From Pocillopora verrucosa (lineage: Eukaryota; Cnidaria; Anthozoa; Scleractinia; Pocilloporidae), in NCBI RefSeq assembly GCF_036669915.1, contig NC_089321.1:14302292-14366291 (forward strand): a DNA stretch of 64,000 nucleotides, read 5' to 3'. Position 1 is the stretch's first letter. The number at the start of each line of letters is the position of its first letter. The position numbers and the translations under genes were made by a program. Below the pieces are notes generated by a model. That model saw nothing but the letters and a program-made list of their open reading frames with translations, did no database searches and was not told the origin of the DNA. Shown here piece by piece: positions 1 through 10,211 of the stretch.

Positions 1-30
1 CTGTGGAAGATTAGTGAAAAGATGTGACTA

Positions 31-242
31 TTAACTCTTTAACTCCCATGAGTGACCAAGACAGAATTTCTCCTTAACAATATCAATGAAATACAAAGTG
101 GACAAGTGATGAGAATAAAGAAAAATATCAATCGAGGGATGATTAGCTGATCCAATATCAAATTCTCCACCTTAACAACTAGAGAACTGTATTGCAGACA
201 GTAAGGAGAATTAATAAAGAGATCTCGGGAGTAAAAGGGTTG
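31..242. repeat. TTAA-type MITE, copy 1
   Basis: A roughly 210-bp element. It starts TTAACTCTTTAACTCCCATG and ends with the approximate inverse, GGGAGTAAAAGGGTT. The same ends and interior phrases (GTGACCAAGACAGAATTT near the left end, GTAAGGAGAATTA near the right) recur at 18.06, 52.67, 53.76 and 53.97 kb, and in degraded form at 19.68 kb. The TTAA ends and short inverted repeats suggest a non-autonomous element moved by a piggyBac-type transposase (inference). This copy is degraded at its right TTAA. Confidence 0.75.
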
Positions 243-382
243 ATATTGTTATTGCTCAGATAGCTCTTGGGTCGTGGTCGTGGGATCAAACGGGTGGGGG
301 GGGGGGGTCGGGGAATGGTGATTAGCAGATGTCAATAGAGTCTACTTATATGGGGGAAAATCGCTTTTTTTCAACGCTGTAG
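243..382. other. intergenic, poly-G tract
   Basis: There is no gene signal. A run of about 15 G lies near 293-307, followed by unremarkable AT-rich sequence up to the Tigger-type remnant. Confidence 0.5.
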
Positions 383-1010
383 TTAACAATAAATAAGCAG
401 ACTGTCCAACGCATCAGCAAGCAGGTAGAGCGCATTTTTCATAGTGTGTTGCTTTACAATTTCCTTAATGTGTTGTGTTGGATCAAGATAGTGACCGCAA
501 ATCACTTTTTGAAGGAGTTTCCTCATGTAGAGGTTCTTCGTTGCTTGTGAGACGCTTTCATCCATTGACTGAATCGGCGAAGTTGTGTTTGGAAGATAAA
601 CATACAGGTAACAGACCAATCGCGAGTTTTCAGCTCTTCAGGATGAGCAGAACAGTTGTCCATCAGCAACAACGCTTTAGGCGAACGAATAATGTTTGGT
701 GCACGTTGGTGGCGTTTAACAACTGGGACGAAATCTTTCTTGAACCAATCAGCAAAAATCTCTGAGTTCATCCAAACGTTTCTTTGAGACTTGTAAATGA
801 CAGGGAGCGCAACCATGTTTACGTTTAAAACATTGTGGCGTCGCAAATTTTACAATCACAACTGGTTTCGGTTTATGGGTTCCTGTGGCATTACTACAAC
901 CAAGGACAGTTTGGCGATCTTTTGATTTCTTGAAACCAAGGGCAGATTTTTCGCGGCATGACACCAGGGTTCTGTCGGACAAACATCTCCACAGGAGTCC
1001 CGTTTCTAAC
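383..1010 (-). pseudogene. Tigger/jerky-type DDE transposase remnant (decayed)
   Basis: Three overlapping minus-strand reading frames together cover the C-terminal half of a DDE_1 (pogo/Tigger/jerky) transposase. The pieces lie at 749-982, 523-846 and 383-619, so at least two frameshifts separate them. Recognisable motifs are LLLMDNCSAHP (a catalytic Asp of the DDE domain) and LPNTTSPIQSMDESV, which matches the family's usual 'LPPNTTSxxQPMDQGV' block. There is no N-terminal HTH or CENPB domain and no continuous frame, so the copy is dead and truncated. The family call is firm; which subfamily it belongs to is not. Confidence 0.8.
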
Positions 1011-1251
1011 TATTAGGAGGCCTCTATGAGAAAACTAGAACTGAATCACAACTATTTCCACTGACATTAGATAAAAGCAACAAGGTATAACTAAATATAA
1101 TTTTTTAAAATTTTTTTCAAAATGAAAATTTTTTTGTTTTGTTTTGTTTTTTTTCTTTTTTTTGATATTTTTGAGAAACACAATATCTGAAAACATTGGA
1201 AAAAATATTAGCAAAATGTTCTAAGTATGGGAAATATGGTACACCCAAAAT
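1011..1251. other. AT-rich spacer, possible 3' UTR of the piggyBac gene
   Basis: A T-rich, low-complexity run (about 1100-1165) lies between the Tigger-type remnant and the piggyBac stop codon. No gene is seen. The left terminus of the piggyBac element should be here, but I could not recognise an inverted repeat matching the other end. Confidence 0.4.
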
Positions 1252-4165
1252 TTAGTGATGGTACTTCTTAGAATGAAACACTGCAAAACAATCCCAACCC
1301 TTACTAACATGCATATACTTCTGACATTGAGGGGCATCACAATAAGATCGAACCCTAAAATCTCCCCTACCCTCTTTATAACATACCACACAGCGTCTCT
1401 GAGTACTAGAGAAAACTGGGATATGGATAGATATAAACTCCTCTGGGGCAAGAGGGGGTGATTCCACTGTGGTATTCGCAGGTGGACTACCATAATCAGG
1501 GAAACCACAGATTTGTCTAATAATTTCTACCCGGAAATCAGCCAAAGAATAATGGGAGGGCCTTTTAAGAGCATCATCGTCAGGAAACTGAGCCTGATGC
1601 TCTTTAAAAAGAATAAAACCATTAACTACAGCCATGTCAATTAGGTGGTAAAACAAAGTTTTCCACCACTTCATGGACTTACGTAGTGCACTATTTGTAG
1701 TTAGAATTTGATCAGATCGGTCAACCCCACTCATAAACTTATTGTAATTATCTATAACTTTAGGTTGTGATACTTCCCTTGTGTTCCACACACCATCTTT
1801 CTTTGTTTTCCTGTTGACCAGACCATGATCATTAGCTCTATCTATAGTTGTTAACATTGAAACTACTTTGTTATCCACCCACTGAAGTGCCAAACAAGGA
1901 GGATCTCTTTCCCAACGCATGCTACCCCTTTCTTTCCCCTTAGCCCATTCCTTACTGTTTTTGAGCGCAGCTGGAAAGTCTCTCCTGGTTTCCCGCATGG
2001 TACCAGTGGCAAGGACTCCCTGAGCAAACAAATCTTTGAATAATTTGACTGATGTATAAAAGTTATCAACAAATAAATGGTAACCCTGATTTAGAAAAGG
2101 CCCTATAAGTTTCATCACTACATCATAACCTAAGCCAAATTTACTAGTTTCATGCCCTGTGACTTTACCAATGTAGACATTGAAGTCTACAGTGTAACCA
2201 TTTGAACTGTCAGCCAATACCCACAATTTAATACCCCATCTGGTGGGCTTGTCTTTGATATACTGACGTATACCAGACCTGTGGCGAGACTTAACCATGC
2301 GCTCGTCAATAGCTAAATTTTGTCTGGGCTGGTACAAAGCAAGACATCTAGATTTAAAATAATAAATAAAGGACTCAACTTCACGCAGCTTATGGGATTT
2401 ATCTTCTTTAGCGGGATCTACCACATGCAACATGGCCATTAGGGCTTTGAATCTGGTTCTAGACATGATTGCTCTTGCCCAGAGACCATGAAATAGGGTC
2501 TTTATGCTCCAATACTTGTCAACATCACCAATCTTAACAAGCCCCATATAAATGATAAGAGCAATCAGCCGCTTTATTTCATCAGCTGTGGTCTCTTTCC
2601 AACTACCATCAGGGCTTGTATAACTCTGATGGGACCCAGAAAATATATGCTCCCAAGCATAACTATTTGTATGTGCAACTATATTGTTTATCATTTCAAT
2701 TGTAAAAAATAGGTTAAAAAACTCTACCGCCTTTTTCATGGTGCTCCTGAGTTGAGGCCGCTCAAAATGGATTCCAGCTGGCCTTGAAGGAGTAAAAGGA
2801 GGAATGGGATTTCTTACATCATGATCATTATAAGATTTGAAAGGGGCACGAGCAGGAGTACGAGTGCGACCACGCACACTCCTACGGCCAGCCGAACCAC
2901 TTGAACGACCTCGAGTGGCAGGAACACCACAATCTTGAGAAGCAGGAACACCAACAGCACCAGCACCATGGAATCTTCCAGGACCTACACAAACATAACA
3001 AATATTTTAGTTTTGTTGATAAAGTCCATAGATCCTATAGATAAGGTTTGATAAACCAAGTAATATTTTCCTCCTTTCAAGACATTTACTCACCAAGAGG
3101 AGTGGCAGAATTGAGAGGGGGAATTGGACAGGCAGCAGTAGAAGTAGCAGAGGGGCCAGCAACTACACATTAAAACAAAAATAATTATGAGAAATTGTAG
3201 CAAATGCTGTTGGAAAGTGCTCAACACACATGAGTGTAGAGCGAAATACAGTTCAAAATGACTTAAATGAAACACGCATGATTACCTGTAACTCTGAGTT
3301 TCGTGCTTACGCACTCGTCAGACAGGTTTAATCTGTCTGACAAGTGCGTAGGCACGAAACTCAGAGTTGCAGGGAATCATGCGTGATTCATTTTAGTCAT
3401 TTTGAACTGTAAAACAAAAATATAATTTTCAGTGAATAAATCAGTTATCCTCAACATCGATATACTGATATCCTAATAAAATTCACGTTACTCTATGGTA
3501 TGTGCATTCGGAAATTATACTTGTTATTCTAAATTTTGCCGGGTGGAAATATTTCACTTACCAGGAGCCATGGGTTCCTTAGTGGAAGTGCTAGCCTCCT
3601 CCGGCCGCTCGTCATCTTCAACTTCTCCCTCGCTAAAACTGTCATAAGTAAAATGTTTATATTCCGTAAGTCAGTCAAAATTAACCAAATGAAAAATCTA
3701 TATTAAAGTAAATGGCCAAATCGTCACCGAATCGCACGCAACGGACGCAGCCGAAAAATGCATTTCTCCATGGTAACAGCTGATCGAACCACCCTTCCAA
3801 ATAGCTTGAATCGCATCGCATCTCATCGCTTAAAACATGCTCGTAGCGTAAATTGCTACTTTTCAGAGTCCCTAAAGTCAAATTTTAATCAAATTTAAAT
3901 ATCTGCACAAGAATCAAACACAAAAGGGCGACCTGAGGCGAACGACTTCGCATCTCAAGACTACATGCTCGATGGCGACCATTCCGCCATGGCCTTTATT
4001 GACTTCTCACCTCGATTCCCCACTCTCATTTTCTAGCTGTCGGTCCAGATCACTTTCTTCTCCACTGTCCATCCCATCAGCGGAGTTTTCATCATTAAAG
4101 ATCTTCTCCAACATAATTTCAGCGGAGACAAGGTTCACACGCGCACGCTTAGACGATGAAGCCAT
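1252..4165 (-). CDS. piggyBac transposase, four exons, apparently intact
   Basis: DDE transposase of the piggyBac superfamily (DDE_Tnp_1_7), which cuts and pastes at TTAA. I infer the exons 4165-4011, 3638-3562, 3162-3094 and 2984-1252 from GT/AG signals (donors GTGAGA, GTAAGT and GTGAGT; AG acceptors). They sum to 2034 nt, one open frame of 677 codons plus stop. The N-terminus is acidic (MASSSKRAR then Glu/Asp-rich). The next part is low-complexity Pro/Ala/Gly/Arg. The RNase-H-like core follows. The conserved Asp residues sit in LAIDERM (about 327), LFVDNFYTS (about 407) and MSGVDRSDQ (about 522/525). The C-terminus is a Cys/His-rich domain starting RRCVVC. The size fits PGBD-like proteins. 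A 161-bp palindrome lies in intron 2. The element's terminal repeats were not found, so it may be an immobile or host-retained gene. Exons 1, 2 and part of 3 recur at 22626-23644. Confidence 0.88.
3249..3409. repeat. 161-bp near-perfect palindrome (foldback)
   Basis: The left arm CAGTTCAAAATGACT... is mirrored by ...AGTCATTTTGAACTG. The centre is CAGACAGGTTTAATCTGTCTG. Only a few mismatches separate arms of roughly 75 nt. It lies in intron 2 of the piggyBac gene, so the pre-mRNA could form a long hairpin. A second copy is at 22729-22889. Confidence 0.9.
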
Positions 4166-4548
4166 GTTTAACGGTGAAAGTGAAATTTCAAATCAAATGT
4201 TGTGTAGTATTTTCAAATGTCGCTCACCAAACTCGCTACATGATTCGTTTAACATGTCAACGTCATACAGACCAAATATGGAAAGAGTCGGAAGTAACGC
4301 AATACTCTTCCGGAAATGATGGGTGGAATTCCACCCCTAAGCGCTGGGGCTGCTGGGATATCTTTTACTTAAAAGATATATCAGACATACGAAGTATCAT
4401 TTCTATCAGGTCAATGTTTTATTGTGCTAAGGTGCTCTGAGAGGTCCTAGAGCAAAACAAGGAAAATTTCAATCCAGGCTCTTTCATTATTAAAATTTCG
4501 CGGTGCACTTTGCTTTCTTTTCTTTGTGGAATGTTAGGTTTTTAGATG
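4166..4548. other. piggyBac 5' flank running into GTPase exon flank
   Basis: No ORF of note. The whole stretch is closely matched at 23645-24024, so it belongs to a duplicated segment rather than to the transposon alone. It contains GGGTGGAATTCCACCC, a small palindrome, and a TTTTACTTAAAAGATATATC motif that may mark the transposon edge at TTAA (unproven). Confidence 0.4.
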
Positions 4549-4731
4549 CATGACGGATCCCCTCTCGGAGTCAGCTTAAATAGCCATCAAGAGGCCAAGG
4601 AGTTATATATTTGGCGATAATAGTTGCAAGTATCAGCTACAAGAGTTTCTGAAATCAGATCGAAAGGAAATGACCATCCTACTATATGGCAAGACAAGAG
4701 TAGGAAAGTCACATTTGACCAATCCACTTAA

Positions 4732-5395
4732 GAGAGGATGTCAGCATCCATCGAACAAATTTGAAATATTGTGGCAAGTCACCCAAAATTCGTTTCCTCT
4801 CCTACTTTCATATTTTGTAGCCCAATATATTCTAATAATTGTAGTGTAGTTTTTTTGTAAAAATATATTTTAGTTTTCGAGAAATGACCACTCAAATATG
4901 CAAATTTTCACCTTGAATATTAACCGAGTTGTGTGACCTCATGTGACGAATGTACTAGATCTACGCTATTTCTGTGAGCATAATCCTTTGTTTTATCATC
5001 TAAACTTAAACCCCTGTCGTTATTGAAGCTGGCAAAGAAATACTTACTTTTTGGTGAATATTTTTGTCCGACATACTTTTCCTATGTCGAAAAGTAGCAT
5101 CAAAACAAAGACATTTTTAGCAATGACCAATGTGACAGAATCTACTGAGCTTCAAACTGTTAAAAGCCCAAAGGATGGTTATTAAGTTACTGTAAAAATT
5201 TCCTTAAGTATTTGTGTTGTTCTATCTTGAGACGAACTCAAAGTCCGGGAAAATTTACTTCATAGCGACTATGAAATATACATGGTGCGCCTACTTGTCG
5301 CCACCGTTAATTGGCATAAATCACTACAATTTGTAAAAAAGTCTAACATAACACTCTTACCTTGTTTAGTTACGATTTTATTAGCCGTTTCGAGT
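4732..5395 (+). repeat. left inverted repeat of the TTAA element
   Basis: Matches the reverse complement of about 7920-8473. A shared core is the stretch around 5274-5345, for example CTACTTGTCGCCACCGTTAA, mirrored near 7998-8030. Confidence 0.85.
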
Positions 5396-5464
5396 ATTAT
5401 ATTACGCCTGGGTACAACTTTTTGACAGGAACCCAGGTTTTGCCTGATCTGATCTACCAAGTGT

Positions 5465-6247
5465 TTAAAACTTCTTGGGGTATATATAGACAATAGGCTT
5501 CAATTTGATGAACACATTGCTAACATTTGTAAGAGGAGTAGCCAGCGTGTTGGAGTCCTGATAAGGCTCAGGAATATGATACCAACAGACACCAAGCTGA
5601 AGTTGTTTAAGGCAGCCATTCTTCCGTATTTGACATACAGCCATCTTGTCTGGCATTTTTGTAGGGCGAGTGATACTAGAAAATTGGAACGTATTCAAGA
5701 AAGGGCACTTAGGGCAGTTTACTGTGATAAGGGGAGTAGTTATGATAAATTATTAGACATGGCTAACCTAAGTACACTGCAGAACAGAAGACTACAGGAT
5801 ATAGCCATTCTTATGTATAAGGTAAAGAACAATTTATCTCCTAATTACATATGTAGCCTTTTTCAAATTCCACAACTTAGGTACACACTGCGTAATAATG
5901 ATTTTGGTATACCTAGATTTAATACTGTCACTTTTGGAAAACATTCGCTTAGATATATGGGACCCAAAATATGGGCAATTGTACCAAGAAATGTAAGAGA
6001 ACTGACATCCATATCATCTTTTAAATGTAACATACGTAGAATAGACCTTGTTTCTAAATTGACTGATAGTAAATGTGAAAACTGCCTTTTATGTAAGACT
6101 TAGGTTAGATTTTTAAATTGTACATATATATTGTTTTATTTTTAAATTTCTCAAATTTTTAGGTAGTATTTAGTGTCCCCAGTTAGTGGTTGTATAACTG
6201 CTATTTTAGATTTGACACATAAATAAAGGTTGTTGTTGTTGTTGTTG
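5465..6247 (+). mobile_element. 5'-truncated non-LTR retrotransposon 3' end
   Basis: The insert begins inside a reverse-transcriptase reading frame (LGVYIDNRLQF, the end of the RT domain) and ends with a short 3' UTR and a (GTT)n tail near 6228-6247. Severe 5' truncation plus a simple-repeat tail is typical of LINE insertions. It sits within the TTAA element, so it arrived later. Confidence 0.8.
5468..6103 (+). pseudogene. reverse transcriptase C-terminal fragment (jockey/CR1-like clade)
   Basis: About 210 codons are open from 5468 to the stop at 6103. The start shown is where similarity begins, since the true N-terminus is missing. Diagnostic pieces are LGVYIDNRLQF, LPYLTYSHLVWHFC, LERIQERALRAVY and KIWAIVPRNVRELTS, which are characteristic of the region after the RT palm in jockey/CR1/RTE-like LINEs. 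There is no endonuclease domain and no catalytic FADD box. It cannot be functional by itself. Confidence 0.85.
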
Positions 6248-7919
6248 CGTTGTGTTTTCCCCTCCCTCATTTATATCATAAGCTAGTCAAGTGAATATTT
6301 ACCAGGTATAAAGATTTTTGTTTAAGTTGAATTGAAAATATTAAAATCTGTGCTTTCTTCACTAATCGTTGTTTCAGCGGCAGCACAGCAGTTAAAAGCG
6401 GGTTGTGGCTTCAACGCTACTGAAATTTTTAGTATTCAGACAGGCGAGCAAAGCGTGATGCTCTGGGAATAAAAACTTTTAGGGGCCTTTTACATGATAT
6501 CCGAATGAGTTTTGTACAAGAACGAGTTCATACCGGTTACCACATAATAACCAGCGTAAAATTTATTCGAAACGAGTCAATTCTGAGTGAGTTTATTGGG
6601 GTTTTCATTACAGAACGAAAACTCATTCTGGACGACCTTTTCTATCTGTGCAATGTAAACGCGGCACGGCTCTCATATTTGTATGAGTCCTCTGTAGGAG
6701 CGAGGGAAGCATTGAAAAAGACAGAAAAGGACATTAACACTTGTTTTTACAGGCTAATTGTTGCCACTCCCACACGGATAAGAATTAAGTACCTTTTATA
6801 ATTTTATAGCGATCGGTTTTCGAAATTCCAGGCGCGCACACCCGCCCTCTTATGTAAAGGGGTCCCCCGGGGGTGCTGATACGTGCAGCACACTTGACAT
6901 TTAGCGAGGACAAATTCTAACGTGATTTTTAGCGAAGAGAAACAAGTTTTGTCAGCGTCTAGTTGCTAGTGCGGAAGGGCCCTCTACCACCGTGTGCATA
7001 ACTACGCGTCCCCCCAGACGGCGGAAAGCCAACAAAGTGTTTAGACATAAGTTCAGAAAACTCCGCCTCTGTCTGAATTTTTGGTAGCCTATTGACCAAT
7101 TCCCAATCGAAACTTAAGTCTGACGTCACGTGTAATTTTGCTCACGGTGGTAAGTAGCCTACTTACCGAAGCCAGATTGTACGAATTTTCCAGACATCTT
7201 GAGTAATATCTTTGATACACGCTTGCCAATTCCCCTATCAGCTTTTGGAATCGACTTAACCCTACCTTTATTATGGCCGGACATTTCTTTTGGCACCCTA
7301 CATCTGCTATTGGAACCACGATTTCACCTAACACCGAGATTTGATCTGTGAGTGGGGCAATTTGTAAAGTCATCGATATCTTTTGGCGTCTCGAAGATGC
7401 CGGCACGCGACAAAACAAGATCGACTTCATTTTCTGGATCTGAAAACTTGCAACTCCGCAAGTGACTTGAAATGTCTAATTAACAATCACGTAAGGGAAC
7501 GACTTGGTCTTCTCGATAACTAAACCCACAAGTTCCACCAGCGAACGATTTCACTAAACAGCAAATCTCCATTTTAGCATGTAAGATGAGTCGCTTATAA
7601 AACAGATCAGTTAGCTAAATCAGTATGTAGCTTGTCAATCAAATTGAGTATTGTAACCATACTTTGACTTCAGCCGGCAAAGGAATCATTGATGGATCTG
7701 GACATTTTAGTTTTCTGAATGCAGTAATTCCTGAAAGGTTTTTTCTAGATGTCATGCAAAGAGGAAAAAAACCCATCTCTTGGTATTTCAGAGGTTGATT
7801 CATCTTTGAATTTCTGTGTCACGCTTGTCACGCAACTGATATAATGAGATAAGGAAGATATATAAACTGGAACTCAAATCTGGCCAGAATGTGGTAGAGC
7901 ATAATTAACGTGATCATCG
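6248..7919. other. interior of the TTAA element, no recognised gene
   Basis: It holds short open frames only (6505-6801 +, 7089-7430 -), neither with a motif I recognise. A GC-rich patch, GGGGTCCCCCGGGGGTG, occurs near 6859. A further small insertion may lie between about 6480 (AGGGGCCTTTTACATGATAT) and 6980, but its ends are unclear. Confidence 0.4.
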
Positions 7920-8473
7920 AAACAGCTAATAAAGTCATAAATAAACAAGGTAAGAGTGTTATGTTAGATCTTTTTGCAAGTTGTAGTGATTTATGCCTAT
8001 TAACGGTGGCGACAAGTAGGCGCACCGTGTATATTTCATAGTCGCTATGAAGTAAATTTTGCCGGACTTCGAGTTCGTCTCAAGATAGAACAACACAAAT
8101 ACACAAGGAAATTTCTACAGTAACTTTATAACCATCCTTTTGTCTTATAAAAGCTTGAAGCTCAGTAGATTTTGTCATATCGGTCATTGTTAAAACTGCC
8201 TTTGTTTTGATGCTACTTTTCGACATAGGAAAAGTATCCAGGTCCAGTACATTCGTTACATGAGGTCACACAACTCGAGTAATATTCACGGTGTAAATTT
8301 GCATATTTGAGCGGTCGAACGAAAAAATTATTTCTCGAAAACTAAAATTAATTTTTACAAAAAAACTACACCACAATTATTAGAACATATTGGGCTACAA
8401 ATTATGAAAGTAGGAGTGAAAACAAATTCGGATGACTTGCCGCTGTTTGTTTGATGCATGCTGACATTAGCTC
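7920..8473 (-). repeat. right inverted repeat of the TTAA element
   Basis: Inverse of the left repeat. The outermost bases are ATGCATGCTGACATTAGCTC, followed by the target duplication TTAA. Confidence 0.85.
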
Positions 8474-8529
8474 TTAATAGTGAAAATCTCGCGAGAGAGG
8501 GTCATACTCTGTTTACAGAGACAGCCGAC

Positions 8530-9825
8530 GTGAGTAGATTCACGACTATCTAACTCAAAATTTCTGTTCACACTCATAACCATTACAACTTCCTGAAACG
8601 CGACTCGCGCATTAGCTGTTCATTTTTATTAATTATTCTTTAGAGTTGTAATCAGACAATGCCTCTACCATAGATATTTTCTCAAATAAACTTCAGAATG
8701 TGTTTTTTTTCCCGGAAATCGCAATGGTCATGAATAATTGATAACAGGAATTTGTGTTGTCCAATTCGTTCTGTAGTAATATACATGAAAACATCACGCA
8801 CTTCTGATTGGCTGGAAACGAGTGAATTTTTTTAAGGTAACGCGAGATCAACACGAGTGCAAAGTTGTAATATGAGTGCAAATCACATATGACGCGCGCT
8901 TTTAGATTTTCGTCAATTTATCATCTTAATGCTTTTCTACGCAAAGTGACCAACATTTTCTTACTAAGTGTTGATATCAAATTAACTTGGAGCTTGTGAA
9001 AGTTAAGCTCATAGAGTATTTATCAGACGTAATGTAAAAAAGATCTGAACAAGAGAATTGCTGCGGTTAGGGATCGAGTTTGTCTTCAGAAAGAAAATTC
9101 GAAATTTATTGGTTTTTTTTTTATAGAGACTGGTGTATTCTTAAAATGTAAACTAAAATTTTTATTTATCATCTTCCGGTCTCACTATCCCTTCATGGAA
9201 ATGCTCTTACAGGAATACTATTATCTAGATAGAGAAATGATAAATTACACAGGGTTCAAGCCAACAGCCAGCTGCCGGCGGCAGCCGAAACTTTTTGCAC
9301 GCTTGCCAGCGATTTTTCACCAAAGAACTAGAATTTTATTGAAAATATTATGCTTATTGATCTTTCGACTGAAGTTAAAGTCGCTGTCATATTATGGTGA
9401 ACATTTCATATTAGGCAATAAAGTAACCAATGTTTTGAAGGCTGTTTGCAAATGTAAACGAATATAAAGTTTCGAGATTTGAAGCGTGCTACAGGGAGTA
9501 TTTTTGTTTACAGTATCAAGCTTTCTACGTATTTCTTTAAGCGTGACACCACAGGCGGCTCAAGCTCCAGCTGTGAGATGATCATCTTGCACAATAACAG
9601 CTATGGCGGAATTATAAGAGTTTGTATGGGAATATTTATGATCGCTTTAAGGAATAAAAAAATACGTCAAATTCTCAATAAAAATACCTCACCTTACTTC
9701 GACAGTGTATCGCTTGCGATCTGACCGCTTACTTTGATGAAAAGAGCCCATTTTAAGAAAAGTCCGTTTTCTTGTGTACGTTGAAAACCTCGAAATGAAC
9801 AACTCGCTAAAATGGGCTGTCCAGG
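8530..9825. other. intron-like / degraded type-2 unit interior
   Basis: Closely matched by 24262-25440 in the second unit, so it is part of the duplicated unit. Short open frames exist but none is convincing. If the type-2 gene once had its G-domain exon here, it has been deleted or eroded in both units. Confidence 0.4.
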
Positions 9826-9912
9826 GTGATCGTAGCCGTTGTGATCAAAATAGTGACACTGCTTCTGATCGGCGTCCCATTACTAGAAGTGTTTTCATGG
9901 TGGAGATATTAA
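9826..9912 (+). other. possible membrane-segment exon fragment
   Basis: Directly after an acceptor-like CCAG|G, 28 codons plus stop read VIVAVVIKIVTLLLIGVPLL then EVFSWWRY, a strongly hydrophobic stretch ending in aromatic and charged residues. The same frame and stop are kept at 37341-37427. It could be an alternative tail-anchor for the type-2 GTPase, or a chance reading. Low certainty. Confidence 0.25.
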
Positions 9913-9986
9913 TAATCCCGGAGTCACATCTGCGTCTATGCTCAGCTACGATAGGCACTGATCATGGGTAGAGAGGCCCAGCGTAG

Positions 9987-10211
9987 AGTTTCCCCAGCAT
10001 CAACCTCGTCCCTCCTTCATTAAGAGAAAACCTGAGAGATGTCATGATGAGGTACGCTAGAGGAACCATCAGGGTGGTATTCGAAAGGATCCTTTCTGGA
10101 GGTGGCTCTCTTGGTGCCGCTGCCTTCGACTGGATTGTTAATTACTTCATAGACTGGCAACGAGCCTTGGAAGGGAAGATTAATACTATGGAGGAAGAGA
10201 GAGAAAACTAG
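9987..10211 (+). pseudogene. C-terminal exon of a type-2 AIG1/GIMAP-like GTPase (orphan)
   Basis: After an acceptor-like GCGTAG, 74 codons plus stop are open. The protein begins SFPSIN and continues LRENLRDVMMRYARG, then a mixed hydrophobic helix (FDWIVNYFIDW), and ends MEEEREN. The opening PSIN and the helical pattern align with the tails of the intact type-1 proteins (PSINVDETYSEELIKEML). The G-domain portion between exon 1 and this piece is missing, so it is an orphan exon. The homologous piece at 37502-37730 is frameshifted. Confidence 0.55.

Larger units (their letters stand above)
4732..8473. mobile_element. TTAA-flanked DNA element with ~0.6-kb inverted repeats
   Basis: Perfect TTAA duplications (4728-4731 and 8474-8477) flank the element, and removing it rejoins the GTPase exon. 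The left end GAGAGGATGTCAGCATCCAT is the approximate inverse of the right end ATGCATGCTGACATTAGCTC. Inverted similarity extends inward to about 5395 on the left and 7920 on the right, with many mismatches, so the insertion is old. No transposase is seen inside. TTAA specificity suggests mobilisation by a piggyBac-type enzyme (inference). Confidence 0.9.
4549..8529 (+). pseudogene. type-2 AIG1/GIMAP-like GTPase exon 1, split by a transposon
   Basis: The two halves, 4549-4731 and 8474-8529, match the intact exon at 24025-24261. The left half carries a damaged P-loop (GKTRVGKS, where the intact copy has GKTGVGKS), an extra nucleotide after KEL, and a stop just upstream of the presumed start. The right half ends at a splice donor (GAC|GTGAGT). 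A 3742-bp TTAA-flanked element lies exactly between the halves. The gene is dead from point lesions and from the insertion. Its C-terminal exon may be the segment at 9987-10211. Confidence 0.85.

Noticed and set aside
7089..7430. 113-codon minus-strand frame inside the TTAA element
   Set aside because: No recognisable motif, and frames of this length are expected by chance.
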